Shown: positions 10,851-25,002, counted from the first letter of the stretch. The stretch: DNA of 64,000 bases from Penelope pileata (GCA_013396635.1 WBMW01005677.1:1-64000), one strand, 5' to 3'. Notes: generated by a model not told the origin, from the sequence alone. Numbers and translations are program-made.

Positions 10851-13161
10851 GGTTAGGGGAGCCAGGGTAGCAGAATAAGGTCCAGATATCTGCTAGTTAG
10901 GGTTTTAACATCAGCAAACTGAAAGAAATTTCTGCTGATTGGTGCAAAATGAGGAGAGGAGGTCACAGCTAAAACATCTGCAGGATGGAAACCAGGATGG
11001 AACAAAAGCAAGCGAGGAACAGCTCGTACTCGGACAGGTTATGCTTCTGGATCTTCTTTGCACTGTGGCTTCTATAGAAGTTGAACATCATGGGCTTGGT
11101 GTGTGGGGGCTGGTTGTTCTGCAGCTTATTCCCTGGGCTGATAGATGGCATTTGTATCCCTGCGTGTTGTAGAAGGCCTGTGTGACGGGAGGATAGGCTT
11201 AAATATGTGCATGTGGGGATGGAAAGCAACAGGGTAGAGGCTGGGCATGGGCCTGTTTTCCCTTAGGAGTTCTGTCCTGCATCAGTTTTTTCAAGTGGTG
11301 TCTGTACTTGTTTCTTTGTTTTTTAGATAGGTCAATAACTACGTATAACTTTTTACCCTTTCTGCAGTTAAAGCAGTAGTTAGCAAGCAATAGGCAGCCT
11401 GCAAGGTAGGCAGCAGTGTGTTTAGGGTCACTGGAAGCTCTCTCAGTAGCTGCTTAAGAGGCTGAGGCCACTTGGAGCAAGCCATTTCCAATTCATGATT
11501 TTGACTGCTTGGAAGAAGTGTGCCAGAGGCATCTGTTTGTGAAACAAGCACTCAGGTATGTGCCTCTTCCTCTAAACCCATCTTCAGTTCTCTGACAGAG
11601 CAGCATCCTCCACTTGTAAATAAAATGTTGACAATCCATTGCTTTTGTAGAGCTTCATGAAATTTTGCGAATTTGAGCTAAGCTATGAATACCTACTTAT
11701 TCTTAGGGTCAGGGAGGAAAACAAGACAATAATGTAGTTGCTACAGAGCAGTTTCTACTTAGATCTGACTGGAGAAATAAATGGCTGTTGACCCTGATCT
11801 GAATTGGGAGTTGGGGCACTTCTGTGTTTGTTCAGGGTTGGCCTTTGAATGAAAAGGCTTCTCTCTGCCTTGAAGGCAGACTGCAACTATTCATACAAAG
11901 CCATTGATAAAGGGGAAGCCTTTCAGAGGCTCATCTCCTCACAAGCACTTGAGCCTGGTTCTTAAGAATGATACTGTCTTAGAGCCCCTGAGCTTCTACA
12001 GATGCAGTTGGAGGAGCCTTGGGTGTGGAGTAGTGAAGGCAGGTCAATGCTTGGGCTTGTAGTGCGGCAAGCTCAAGAGGGTATTGCACAGAATATGCTA
12101 GTTCTGAGGGGATGCAAGGTGGTACGATGGCCACAACTCATGCTTGGCACTGCACTCTCCATCTCTCTAGGTAGATGAACTGATATGTTGGGGGTGGGAG
12201 TAACAACAAAGAAAAAGCCACAGTATAACATGGCAATTTAAATGCAATTAGCTGATGGTGTGGATAGTGCCACGGTAGTCTAGACTATTGTAACAAAAAA
12301 GCTTTAAAATGGTTTCCTCTGTGAATAGAATGCTGAGTTGCCCAATTTGTAAAGTTCTCTCTTTCCTTTGGGAAGGCATTTTCTAAAATATTTGACAGTG
12401 CTGAGGAATTTAACTGCACCTCGTGCAATCTGTACCATTTCCCTCGCAAAGGATTTCACAGCCACTTTTCTGCTGTTTACTTGCTTGGCTGCACCATGTA
12501 GGCAAACTGCAAAGTGAAGCTGAATGCTGAGTGTTCTCAGGCTTCTGTATAGGTACGTCAGTCAGCTCAGGGTCTGAAAAGCTGCTTATCTGAAGAAGAG
12601 TTGTGGTCAGCCTTCAGCCAAATGCTAAGAAAAGTCTTCTGAAATGGCCTAATCCAATAGGGATGTATGTTTTGTTTCAGTTGGAAACTGCTGCTGGTCT
12701 CGACTCTTTGAATCTGCACATTCAAAGGAGATTTTAGGTGGCAGCAGGATTAATGCCAGTGCTGGAAACACCTTGCCTTTTTGCCCTCTCATTGTTAAAC
12801 TGTGATCTTTATCAGCACACAAAGATTGATTTAACTTAGGAAATGCTTTCTGTAAGCCTTTGAAATATATTTTCCCCTGTTAAATAATATGAAAACAGCC
12901 CCAAATTTAAAAGCTGAGGATTGAGTTAGCTTCATGCTATCCTTTTAAAGTCCTTCCTGTAACACGATTAGATCGATCTGCTGTTGTTTGTATGTGCGTG
13001 AAATTGTGTGAAATTAAAATCCTGCAGGTTTTTGTATGGTGTTCATTTATCACAAATGTACCCTTAATGCAATTTCAGTAGGTCTTTGTTCAGCCTTAAC
13101 GGTTAACAAGTTTGCCCAAAATAGATTATTATTCTATTTTCCTGTCTCTTTTTCCCATGGC
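10851..13161. other. Intronic DNA without recognised genes
   Basis: Unique-looking intronic sequence. Short open frames between 10939 and 11551 on both strands show no domain or splice support, and no mobile element tail was seen. Confidence 0.6.
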
Positions 13162-13256
13162 TTTTTTTTTTTTTTTTTTTTTTCCCCTCAATCTTTCAAT
13201 TTTTATTTTGGAGTACTCATTATGTTGTTGTTTTTTTCTTTTTTTCTTTTTTTAAC
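13162..13256. repeat. T-rich low-complexity tract
   Basis: 22 T residues at 13162-13183, then a second T-rich run with few interruptions at about 13228-13256. The hydrophobic frame over it (13036-13287) is an artefact of Phe codons. Confidence 0.85.
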
Positions 13257-16020
13257 CTTTCTAGGGGCCTGTTTACTCTTGCCATAAAGAAGAAGTTGCA
13301 GACAGTTGTGTGTCTGTAAGGCCAGTCCTGATTTCAAACGTTTGATTTAAGGGAGCCGCTGTGCCTCCTTCATATCTGTTCCAGTCTTCCACTGCTCCCC
13401 AGCGTGTGATTTGTGTGGTGCTGACAGTGCCTCTCCCTTCAGCCAGGAGCAGCAGTAAGCTTCAATGAAGGGTAGTGCACTTGGGTTTGGCACAGGGCTT
13501 TAGGGACCTCATTTCCTTCCCTTCCCAGTTGCTGCTAGCATGGGAGCGAGAGCTACCTGCTGCTCATGCTCTCTGGCTGAGTAAATGCAGTATAGCGTCA
13601 GGGTAGCTCAGGTCCTAGTGAGAGGAGGACTGCCATCATGCTTATACCTTGAGATGGGCTACAAAGACAGCTTTGCTGTGGGTTAACTTGTGTTTTTTAA
13701 GTTCACAGCCTTTTCTTGTGTAACCTTGTTCATGTGCCAGAGCCCAGGGGAGGTGGAGGAGCCAGGGCTGTGCTGAAGGAAGTGTCTCTGCTTGCACAGC
13801 CCCTTCCATAAAGCCGCTAGACATCCTTCTTGCCAGATGCATGGTGCTGCTTGGCTTCAGGACTGGATGGGAACAAGACCTTTGCTAGTTGGGCTGCCCT
13901 CAGAGCACCAAAGAATTAAAGTTGGGGAGTTGTATCAGAGGGACCGAACTTTTTCACCATCCCCTTTCACTGTGCACACTGTGTGAGGGGCCAACACAGG
14001 AAATATTTTGCCAAATAGTCTTCACCTAATATAGATATGTAAATTTTATTGATAATTTCTAAAATAATAATAATAAAAAAAAGTCTGAGCTTGTGCAAAA
14101 GGGAATATGCAGCCCAACAGAACTGGCAAAAGGAAAAGTAACTTTCTCTGCCTCCCCGTGTCACTGTTTCTGAAGTGGTAATAGCAGCCGTTCCTGGAAC
14201 ATGGAGGAAGAGCTGGCACAGATGTCAGACTTTCTGCCTGGCAGGAATTAAGCAAGCTGCCTGAGTTGTTCTTGTGTTTTTGTGTTCTCTTGAAATAAGT
14301 TTTTCCATGGATCGAGCAGAGAGTCTGGTTCTAAATAAGCAACCGTTCTTGCGAGGCTCTCAGTAACTTGAGATCTTTTGATAAAAGGCTGTTATTTCAA
14401 TACATGTATTTATTTACACTCTTGAAAGTTACCCTTGAAAGAAATATTTTTGTGGGTATCATGAACTGCATGGGCTTTTCTTTCTCTAGGAATACAACTG
14501 TGGTAAGTTAAGCAAATTAAGAGAGGATTGCAGAAGTACTCAAAATATATAGGACGCCTGCTACAGACTGCGTTCCTCCCTCCCCCAAAACTGTTTGAAG
14601 CTGTTCATTACCTTTGAGGTCCTGTTCTCTGCATTAAATCTTAAAATAATGAGATATGCTGAGAAAATACCTAAAACATGTAGGATCTAGACAAGTCTTT
14701 GGAAGCCATCTGAGTTGTTTGGCACAGTGTTCTTACCACCTCGTGTCTTGAAGGACACTGAGCTTTGCACTCATCAGTATCAGGTGGCCTTCCCCTGGGT
14801 AGCAGACTGGTTTTTATAATTGCACTTTGGATAATCTGATTGCATTGTCTGATAGAATAAACCAAAAAATAATGTGGTCACATGGAATCTGTCCTGCCAT
14901 CTTTTTAACTTTGGCTGTGGAAATCCGTTAAACACAGATCTGCCACACTTCTGCAGTTTCTGAATAGCCCTCAGTTATGTTGAACTGCATCTCCTTAAGA
15001 TGTGACCAAAACCCAATTCTGCTTTCTTAGCTCTGAGCCTAGAGCACTCCTAGGTGGCATTTGGAGCCCCGAGGTGCAGGATGAGGCCTGGATCGGATTG
15101 CTCTGTTCAGGGCTTCGTGCTCTGCCTGAGGATTAGTGGCTCTGTTGGGGCGTGATGGAGCCAGGCCAGTCAGACTGGGCATCAGGTTAGTGCTTAAGGC
15201 ATTGTGGATGCACTGACATGGGGAGTGTCTGGGTTACAGTAGCCTCTGGCAGTAGCATTAAGCTGCTGGTGTAAGAAAATACCGCTTTTCTAATTTTTTT
15301 TTTTTTTCTAAATTCCCATGTAATAGAAAATCCGTCCTGAGCTGATTTTAGCATTACATGGAGGTAAAGATTCCCAGCGGTTTGCAGTTATCAGTGTACC
15401 ACTGTGTGGCAAGGTTGCTTTCAGGCATCTGAAATGGGGATATTGATGTTTTTCCTCTCCTGTAGGCAGAGTTCATGCGTAAAATTAATGTTGAGCTTCT
15501 AAGTGTGTTTAATAACGACCCCTCCCATGAATGTGTACCAATGCAAATGGTATTTTACCTATTGGGGCTTAGATTTTACTGTGTCTTAAAGAGCCACTTT
15601 ATTACATGTTACCTAACAAAGGCACAAAGATTATATATATTTCAAAGATTGTTACGCTCTTATTTTAAGGTCAGTAGAGTAACCAAAATAAGAGGCAATA
15701 AAATCAAATCTTGTGAGCCCAGCATGTGGCCTCTTGCATCGAGGTGATGGTGAGTTGCTACACGTGTGGTTTCTGCAGCCAGCCAGCCCGTCTGCGGGCT
15801 CTGCACTGCCCGTTTGTTTCAGCCAGAGCACACCCCTCTGCCTTCACACATGCTGGGAAATGCCGGAGCCTGGCCCACCTTCTGTGCTGCTGACTCCTTG
15901 TAGCTTTATCTGCTTCATTATTCATTATTAAATGCATGCTTCCTGCCTGACAAGTGCTATAAAAACCCTTTCACTCTGGCTGAACCCAAGAACCTCCACG
16001 GAGAGTCTGGAGGGGTCTAA
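13257..16020. other. Intronic DNA without recognised genes
   Basis: Mostly unremarkable, with a short AAT repeat near 14061-14080. The stretch 15270-15470 is complex AT-rich DNA that could be conserved. No supported gene. Confidence 0.55.
14061..14080. repeat. (AAT)n short repeat with A run
   Basis: Four to five AAT units followed by a run of A. Confidence 0.8.
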
Positions 16021-16037
16021 TTTTTTTTTTTTTTTTT
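16021..16037. repeat. Poly-T tract
   Basis: 17 consecutive T residues. Confidence 0.95.
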
Positions 16038-18320
16038 AATGCAAATACTGTGTATTTCTGTGTTCCACTAAGTGCTCTTCACAACAGCCTACTTAAAGGA
16101 CTGGTAGATTCTCTCTGAACCATTCTTTAAGCAGTGGATTCATGTCAAAATGAAATGCTAAATTTTTCCGTATTTCTGTTAAACTCAGGAACATGAATAC
16201 CTTATGTTTGAACATGTTCCTAGAGGTCTGGCTATATATTAGCTCTACATTTAAAAAATAAAATAAAAAATTCATGCTGTGTAGTATGTGTGTTGTTCTA
16301 TGTACTACTGTATTCAAGGAACTTGTAAGCAGTCTCCATTAAGAATATGGGCGCTGCATAGCTAAAGGGCACACTTTACTGACACGAGCTACAAGGGTTC
16401 AAGTTTTCTGAAATTTTAATTTTAAAGTACTCAGTTTAGACATCGAGTGTTAAAGTTCTTTGATTTATTTTAAGCTTTATGATGAAGAGAACAAACAAAT
16501 GGAGGCTTTGTCTTCTCTTCCTAAACTCTATCTTGTGCAAGCACTGGCTTGTCTTTCCGCTTGTATTAAGCGTGTTCTGACTCACTTTTATTACGTTACA
16601 GAGAGTCCTTTTGTTTATTCTTTCCTAGAGGAGCATTCCAGTACCTGGGAGCTGTAACTATACCTGATACTAACCCAAGGCACCAGCTTTTCCTCTAAAG
16701 GGAAAAGAGTGGAGATCATAGTTTGATACGAAAATACCTTTCTAAATACAGACTTTTTGGGGCTGATTTTTCTTGGAAAATACAGATGGTAAATTTTAGC
16801 TTACCCTTCACGTGTATGTGTGTATTTGCTTTTAAAACATCCAATTTGAGGCTTTTTTTTCTAAAAGTCTTTCTCTGGGTCAAGAAAGGTAGCCTTGGGA
16901 CTCCTCATGCAGTTGGATACAACACCAGCAGTGGCCTGAGACATCACTTTTACTGTCAGAATATTGAACAGGAAGAGCTGACCCTTCCCTCTGAAAAGAG
17001 CAAAGAAGCAGATAGGAGGCTGCCTGCCGAATATTTGAAATGAAGGTGGAGGAAAGGGAGATCAAGGCCAGAGGAATTACTGCTGAGGGAGTTCCTCTCT
17101 TGCTTTCTGTATTTGACAGACTGCAGCTGTGAGCCGTGTCCTTCTCCACGCAGCAGAAGGCCTGGTTGGGAGGGCACACTCTCCTTTTCTCAGAGCAGGG
17201 GTCAAATCTTGTCTCTCTAATTGGGCAAACAGAAGCTGAAAAGAAAGTGATGGAGCTCAAGTGGTTCTCGGGAACTTGATCAGGCTGCACACCAAATGTT
17301 TTTATGGCCCTTACTGGTAAAGAAGTCCAAGGAATTAAGTCTATCTATCTGTGCCTCAAACTCTTGGATTTTATCCATTCGCAGCTGTGATCCTCTTAGT
17401 TGTCCCACAGCTTCGCTGTAGCTGGCTGAATCCTGGTGAAATAGATGCTGAAATAGCCATAGGGTGGCAGGTGGTATGCAAGTCTCAATGCTGCAAACCA
17501 GACTGGGCACCAGGAAACAGTTTCTCCTCCTTTTCTTGGTTCCTCATCCGGTGTTAAAGTTGTGGGGTGATTCCTTCTGGGCCATCATTTCTCCTCAGAG
17601 GAGAGATGCTGGCTTTCTGGGTAAGCCTGTAGCTAAGGACCCTGCATCTCGGTCAGCATGTGGTTGGTGCTGGTTTGGCACCAAATGTAAGGAGTACTGC
17701 TTCAGTGCCTTAAGTGTGATTATGTGGTACAAGCTCTTTCTGTTCATAACATTACATCTACTGGAATGCTTTGTTTCCAAGGCATAGGATCAAACTTTCC
17801 TTTTTATTTCAGCGCAGCAAAACTCAGGCAAGTGTAGGCAGCTCTAACTGGAACTGTGCCTTCCATCTGCAACAAATAACCCATTGGATAAACTTTGTAG
17901 CCTTACTTCATCCTGATGGTTATGTGTTTGCAAAAATGCTATGGTGTTTTTTTTCCAGGTGGATTTAACACCTCTTCCTTGGAAATCTCAGATGCATGTG
18001 CAGAACCCACAGTTCTTGGATGCTTGAGTGTGGCTTGATAGATAATTGTCTGAACTTCATTTCTATGCCCGAACTTGCTGATGCTGGTGTAACTATTAGT
18101 GTTTGTCTCCTGCAAAGACTCACATGGGCAAGGCCCCACTGTCATTTCTGCCAGTGCTTTTTCAGTAAATACTGTTTCTCAAAGATTTTTGCAAGGATTG
18201 TGGGCTTGTGTGAGAATACCAGCCTGTGTTGCCGAGGATGGTGTGTGGTTGTTGGCTTAGCCTGGCTCTCTAAAAATGAGGCTTTGCTGAGATTTCTCTG
18301 CTTCCCTTCTGTTCTCCCTT
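16038..18320. other. Intronic DNA without recognised genes
   Basis: Contains many overlapping open frames of 60-136 codons (for example 16880-17290 minus and 17996-18388 plus), none with a domain, signal or exon-like boundary that I can recognise. Confidence 0.55.
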
Positions 18321-18332
18321 TTTTTCTTGGAA

Positions 18333-18365
18333 GGGGGGAGGGTTGGGGATGGGGTGGGAGATGGG
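18333..18365 (+). other. G-quadruplex-forming G-run cluster
   Basis: Six G runs of three or more bases lie within about 33 bases (at 18333, 18340, 18345, 18351, 18356 and 18363), with loops of one to four bases. This satisfies the usual four-run G4 pattern on the strand that would be in the CARMIL1 transcript. A purine-rich tail continues to about 18380. Confidence 0.75.
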
Positions 18366-18639
18366 AGGAGAGAGGAGAAGGATTGTGAACACATTGAAAC
18401 TTGAAAATAAAACTTTTTTTGTGTGTTTGCTTCAGATGTTGTTATATCAGAGTGCATGAGGACGGCATTAACTCTCGAGTTAAACTGCAAAAAACTACAT
18501 CTTGGCTGTTGTGTTTATGGGTGACGATTTAGAAAGTTGGAACCCGTCATGCAGTCATTTCTAATGGCTGTTTCTAGTGACAGAAAGCCAGAAGGATAAT
18601 CTGTTCCCTCAGGTCATATTGACAGTCATGTCTGCTGTT

Positions 18640-18860
18640 GCATTCATTTCTTCGGATTTAACGGTAATAAAAATGCCTCAACATAAGCTCTGAGAAGTAT
18701 ATTGATAATGGAGTGAATGATAAGTATGATTATTTAATAGCATTAAATACTCATGTGGAGATGTATAAAAAATCTCTAGCCAGCAGCATCCAGTAATGAA
18801 ATGCGGTTGTCAGTTTACTGTCGCCGTCACATAAATCACCTTACACCCCTTCACGCTGGG
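18640..18860. promoter_or_regulatory. Candidate conserved non-coding element
   Basis: Complex AT-rich sequence with TATTTAATAGCATTAAATAC, several GATAAT/TGATAAG words and no simple repeat, followed by a short CpG-bearing piece (GTCGCCGTCAC). The look fits an intronic enhancer. Conservation was not tested. Confidence 0.3.
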
Positions 18861-18899
18861 CGTGGACCTTGAGTCCCTCCCCCACAACCCCAAACCAAA

Positions 18900-21800
18900 T
18901 AAATGCTTTGTTGTTGGTGTGTTGTTTTTTTTTTTTCCTTACCAGATTCAGAATGTGATTAGCTGGATGGAGTGAGGGGGATGGTTTAATGACAGGGGGA
19001 TAAGATCTTCAGTCCTGGAGTCATAAATGATACCAGGAGCTTTCAGCAGCTGTTTATTTTCATAAGAAGGCAGACTCTTTTGGAAAGACTCCACTTACTG
19101 TGCAGCTGGGAAAACACATATCAAGCAAAAATGCAGTTTGAGTCAAGCTTGACAAGCCAATTCTTTTTTTAAATGCTCCTCTTCCAACATTAAGTCTGTG
19201 CTCCCATCATGTAGGTGATTTTGGTGTTGTTCACTGCCTCCCAGTTTGTGCTTCCCCAGTGAAACCCAGGTGATAAGCTCTCCTACATGAGTGTTCTCTC
19301 TTTGCAGGGAAACTTCAAGTGTCCATGCACTGCCCTGATGAGCTGTGATATGCTGGGAGTTCGGGGCAGACATACCCACTGATAAGGACAAATAAAAAAC
19401 AGTCTATCGTGAAATAATTTTCTCTCTTACACTGGTGTAGGATTTTCTTGTTTTCAGAATGCTAATATTTCTTATAAGATCTGTGTGATTTGCTTGTGCT
19501 TCACAGCAAACTACTTATTCTGCAATATGTTTATTAAAAACCAAACAAATAAAAAAACCAACATCTCTAAAACCAGAAAGGAATTGTGTCTGACTCTAGG
19601 GAATATCACCTGCAGCTGGGATGTAAGACTCTTCCCTATAGTGAAACTCCATGCAGATTTATTGTTAGTAGGTAGGGAAAAAACATATTGTGAGGCAACA
19701 CAAACATTTAACAGATTTTAATAAATAAACAGTATACAAGGGCAAGAAAAAAATATAGTACTATAGGTCTGCTAGTTTTTCAAAGGATGTTGAAAATATT
19801 CAAGTGCAGCTGTTCCTGTTACACTAATGTTAAAGGATCCTTCGTTGGAAAGATGTGGGTGTGTGGGGGGGGGCTGGCTCAGATCCTTGCAAGTAAAAAT
19901 CCTGAAAATAGTGACTGGTTGGACTGAGTTCGAGAGATCTGTGGATTTAAGGCAGACTTTAGGAAGATGTTTTAGGATTAGGGAACCATTCCTGAGTATT
20001 TATCTGGTCTTGACTGATCAGTCTGGGAAAGGGATATCAGTGCCAAGAACGCAGCATGAAAGCAACACAACTTCTGCAGAAGCAGCCATTGCTCCCTAGG
20101 AGTTCTGTAGTGGGTATGAGCTAATGAAATTGTTGGATGAAACGGGAGGTTTCCCAGCTTCTTAGCCATGACATTGTTTCCGGATTGATTCCTGAAATGG
20201 AAGAGGTCTAGGACAGAAGTTACCAACTTCATTTATGTAGTTTAATAGAAAGCAAAGATGATATCTATGTGCCCAGTATGGGCTTTGCCATAGGATGAGA
20301 GGAGAAGGGCCATATTGAGTGGGTATCAGTGTTGAAGTGTTTTGTTTCTTTGCTCTTTTGTCTGTATGCGCACGGAGTAGTCCATCTGACCTTGACTTTT
20401 ATGTGTGGTTGTGTAAGAGATCGTTCAGTTATGACTTGTTGAATACTGGACAGGATTGAAGTTTTACTTGGTCTGGAAACTTGGTCTCCAAACATGTCTG
20501 CAGGAATATGTAGTATGATTCTGTCTCTAGTAGTTTCCATTTAAAAGGTCATTAGTGTTTAAAAATGTATTTAGAAAGCTGTTTGCAACTAGCTTTGGGA
20601 ACACTGTCAGGATGATTTTGCTGACTGGTAAGAGTGGCTAAACCAAATTCCCTGGTCTCTGTGACAGGTCACTTTTCAGTGTGATACAGTGAAGAAGTAT
20701 CTTTACTTGATTTATTCTCCTCTGTTGGAGCAGCCATTGATCCCCTGAAAAGTTGGTGGAAAAGTGTTTCTTTCTGTAGAGAGCTACTCCCTTTGCACTT
20801 TCCTTCAGCTGCCTAATTGCAGTTTCTGGATGCTGCATCCCTTCCAGAAAGACATTGCACTCAGTTTTAAAATTTACAGGATTGAGGGGAAAAAGTCTGC
20901 GGTACTGGTGTTGGTACGGATGTTTTTACAACTGAGAAAGAGTGGCTTTATGTCAAAGCCCTGCTTGGCTTTTGTGGGTTTTCACCTCTCTGTTTAAAAA
21001 GTGCTGATCTCTCTGTAATCCCTCCGTAAGAGTGAGAGAGAAGCACCAACCTGTGGATATTTTTGAAAGAATAAAACCTCAGAAGTAACTTTGAGCCCTT
21101 TCCCTACCCTTGCAGCTCCTTTTTATTATTTCCAGCCATATAGGAGAGTGTGGGCTGCTTGCGGTGGGCTTTCTTCTTTCACTGGAGATCAGGGCTGAGC
21201 AGGAGCAAAAGGCTTTGCAGCTAGAGAGTGACTGCCCGGTCCTGCGGCCCACTGTGTTTTGCTGAATGAGTTTTCATGATGACAGGAGGGATGGACACTG
21301 AGCAAGCTGAATGGACTGAGGCTGCTGCAGGACCCTTTGCCCTGCTAGCGTTGACCAAAGCCATGTGTCAAATCAGAACATGGTGGAATAGCTCTTGCAA
21401 GCTGGAACTAGTGGGTTTCCTGGTGCTGAGAAGGAAGGAACAGATCGAAGTGTTCAGATGTGTTTGCTCTCACCCCATCCCTGTCTCTTGGATCTTTGAT
21501 TTCGGTTAGCAATGGAAGCCTGGGTGCTGAGTGTTGGATGAAAGGCTTGCGCTGTACTTGTGTTAGGTGCCTAATGAGCCTCATTTCTAAAAGATCTTGC
21601 AGTCTGCCTCGGTTAACCCAGCTGCTTTTTTTAGAAATTCTTGCTTTGGCAGAGGTTTTTCAATGTGTGTAAAGAATTCACAAATAAACCATTGCACAAT
21701 TTGCAATTAAAAAGGAGGATGTAGGGAATGAGAGGTTTTTAAATGAGGAGATCAAATTGCAGAGCCAAGGGAAACAACTGCTCAGCATCACTTCTTAGAC

Positions 21801-24314
21801 CCTTGTCTCAACAAGACCCGTGTGCCTGCGTATCATGTCGAAGAGAGCAGAGATGTGAGCCCAAGCTGGGGGACCTCTGCAGTGCCTGTTAGGATCAGCC
21901 TTTAGAGAGGGACCCTACACAAAGTGTTTCCCTTCTTCCCTTTGTGTAGAGGTCTTGAACTGCTGTTTCCAGGGCGTGCTAATGTTTTAAAAATCATTTT
22001 TCTTCTAGAAGTATCAGGAATGCCAAGGCCTAACTACACAGGTTAAAAATGCCAGCTGTGGGCAACCCAAACAACTGCTTGAGTTGCAGGGGCTGAGATT
22101 TCTGGCATGTTTCCTGCAGCTGGTGCCTGCCTGTGTGCCTGCTCTTACTCACAGGAGCCCTGGGTGACTCACCCAGCATGGTGCAGCGCCCTGCAACCTT
22201 ACATCTCAGCTTGCTGAGGAGACCACAGCTCAGCCCTTTGCTAGTCCTTTGGGCAGGATGAAACCTGAGCCTCCTTTAGCTGGCTAAAAGCGAAGGGTGT
22301 CATTTGAGCTAGCTAAGTCACTGGAGAGCAGTTCTGAGACCCATGGGGGAATCTCCCTCTGTGTATAGAGGGATTGAAGGAGGCATCTAGACTTCACCTA
22401 GGCTAAAAGCCTGTCTTTTAGGTGACTCAACTCAAGCGAAATGGTTTTTCTCTCCTCACTTTTCTGTGCTTTGCTTTTACATTTGTGAAATGGAAGAATT
22501 GCTCTGCACTGCCTCACAGAACAACAATTCTTCTGCCTCAAATGGCGCATCCTGCTTACACAGAGGATGTCTCTATTGCTGCACATTTCCATGACTGCGC
22601 GATGCTTGCTTGGGCTGTTGCTCTCTCCAGTTGTCTTGCTGTGGCACGCTGTAATTGTGGCTTCTGGTCTTCCAGTGAAGCCTGTAATGGTGTGCGGGGA
22701 GGCCTGCTGTGGTCTGTGTACATGTGTTTAGTGATGTTTTGTGGAGTCTGCTGGGCACCCCTTCCGTCTCCTCGTGATCTCTGAAGCATGTCCAGTGCTG
22801 CCTTGCTCTCTGCGTAGCTTAGAAGCAAGCAGGATGGGAGCAAGTTGGTCACGTGAGTTTGGGTTGCAGCTGACCATGCTGTCCGTAGCTGTCTCAGTGG
22901 AGACCTTCAGTGCCCTCCTGCCCCGGTGTGTGTGGAAAACACAGTGAGGGTTGCAGAGTTGTCAGAAGGCATTTTAAGAATCTTGTGCCAGAGGCGAGAG
23001 GCCATGGGGCATGGCTCAGGGCAGGAAGCAAGAGGCTGGGAGAGGATTTGTATACAGCCATCAAACTGCTTTTGGAAGAGCCGGGGCAAATGGTCTTAAA
23101 TTAAAAATGAGCAGAATAGAATATTGTCTAATTCATCACCAATAAACAATTTAACTAGATAGCAACAGTCATGGGAGGACAACCTCATACAAGCAGTTCA
23201 GTCAGCGCAGGGAACAGCACAAGTTTGTCGTTGCCTTTCCCTCACGCAGTCATTTCTTGTGCTGGTAGCAGGTACCTCTCAAAAAGCAGCCTCTGAACTG
23301 ACGACTTGCTTTGCTCTGAATATTATCTTGGCAGTTTTTGAAAGTCTAGCTGTGAGTCTACTTTATTGTGTTTACTGGGGGATCCTATTTTGTATTCACA
23401 GAATGTTTCCTTAAATGTAATATCCTGGGAAGGCTAATAATCCATTGTAAATATGATACAGCTATGGAATGCCTTGCTTAATGGAGTTCCTGGTCTTTCT
23501 CCCATCCCCCAAGAACTTTAATTATTTTTCTAGGCTCTTCATGCAGTTACTGTCTGTAAATGTGGATTTATTTCTGTATACCCTCCTTCCTTTCTCAACT
23601 CCTGCTGTTTGTTGCACTGTGATGTCCAGTCTAAAATGCTGAAAGCCTTGGGGGGTGATGTTGATATTCAAGCAGGACAGTGGGCTTTCAGCCCTAAAAG
23701 GGTTTTGTAGGCACTGCTTGAGTGGGAATATTAAAATGTGATGGGTTCTTGGCAATATATTTAGTTTGGGATATAAAAAAGAGAGTTTAATGACTAACTA
23801 TTAAAAAAGCCTAACATACTCTTGCAAAAACGTAAAATGTCTGGATTCCGGAGCATTTTTCCTTGCATGTGACACTTTTGGCTTATTTCATCAGCACCAA
23901 AAATCAGACCTTAAGCTTTGCTGTTGTCTGAGGCAGTTGACAGAGGTGATGGTGACAACCGGTGAATGGGGCAACTGTGGTCATTTGTCAGTCAACATGC
24001 CTTTGGGACTGGGAACTGGTCCCAGCCTTTGGGACTGGACAGTTATGAGTACTCAAGGTACACGGTGCTTGGGGTGGGGAACAAGCTGGAGAGACTGCAG
24101 CACGAGGCACCTGAGCAAGGGTCCTTCTTCCGTGGAGGGATGCAAGGCTGCCAGGTGTGTAGGGCGTTTGTATGTTTGGTTGCTTCTCCTGAGTGCTTCA
24201 GATAAATGTTTGTTCCTGTGGAAGTACTAATATAAGCAGCCTGCAAATGTTTTATTGTATATGTTCCCTGGCCCCCAAAAAGTTTATTATTGTATTAATA
24301 GACTGCTAAGTAAT
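18900..24314. other. Intronic DNA without recognised genes
   Basis: Ordinary intronic sequence with a short poly-T at about 18927-18938 and a G run near 19865. Open frames up to 120 codons (22422-22784 plus, 22556-22852 minus) overlap on both strands and show no domain. Confidence 0.55.
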
Positions 24315-24350
24315 ATTTTTTTTCTTTTTTTTTTTCTTTTTTTTTTGTTT
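24315..24350. repeat. T-rich low-complexity tract
   Basis: Runs of T with single C and G interruptions. Confidence 0.9.
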
Positions 24351-25002
24351 ACACTTACGGGACAGACAGTGCTGTTTCTTTGTCTTTTTCTTTCTCAGCA
24401 GTTTCATGTATATCTCAAATGTGGTACCTCAGTAAGTGATGTTTATCTCACTTTCCAGAGGATTTGGATTAGAATCAGCAGGTGTCAAAACAACAAGAAC
24501 AAAAAATACCCATCCCCAAATCAACCCACCAAAGCCCTACAAGCACCCCTGAACCTTCAAACCCTTGCTGGAAAGGAGCACGCAGTCTGCATGCAAGATG
24601 CAGAGCTGCTTCTGTCTGGCCTCTGACCTAACCAGATTGCAGCTAGATGGAGAAGCTGTTACTTGTTCTTCTCCCTTTCTTTTGAAGAATGACTTCGTTT
24701 GTTCAGTAGAAACTGTAGTCAGTTCCCAACTGCAATAAATAATGAACTTGACTTTTTCCATCAAAGTATAAAGTGTAAGCACTTTAGGTAAGATATTAAC
24801 TCCGTAGGAATGAGCCCGAGGGTACCTCCTTCTGTATGGCTCCATACGTACCTGCCTGTTTGTGGACAGATCAGGTGTGAGAATTCCTAATCCAGTGTTT
24901 GTGTTCCTGTTATAGGTTAACATATTCCAAACAGGGCAGGCGTTGAGTCTGTAGGCACGGCAGGGTGAGAGAGAGTGCCTTCTGTTTGGACCTCTGACTG
25001 TG

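Noticed and set aside
13036..13287. Hydrophobic frame resembling a membrane protein
   Set aside because: The Phe-rich segment is the translation of a poly-T tract.
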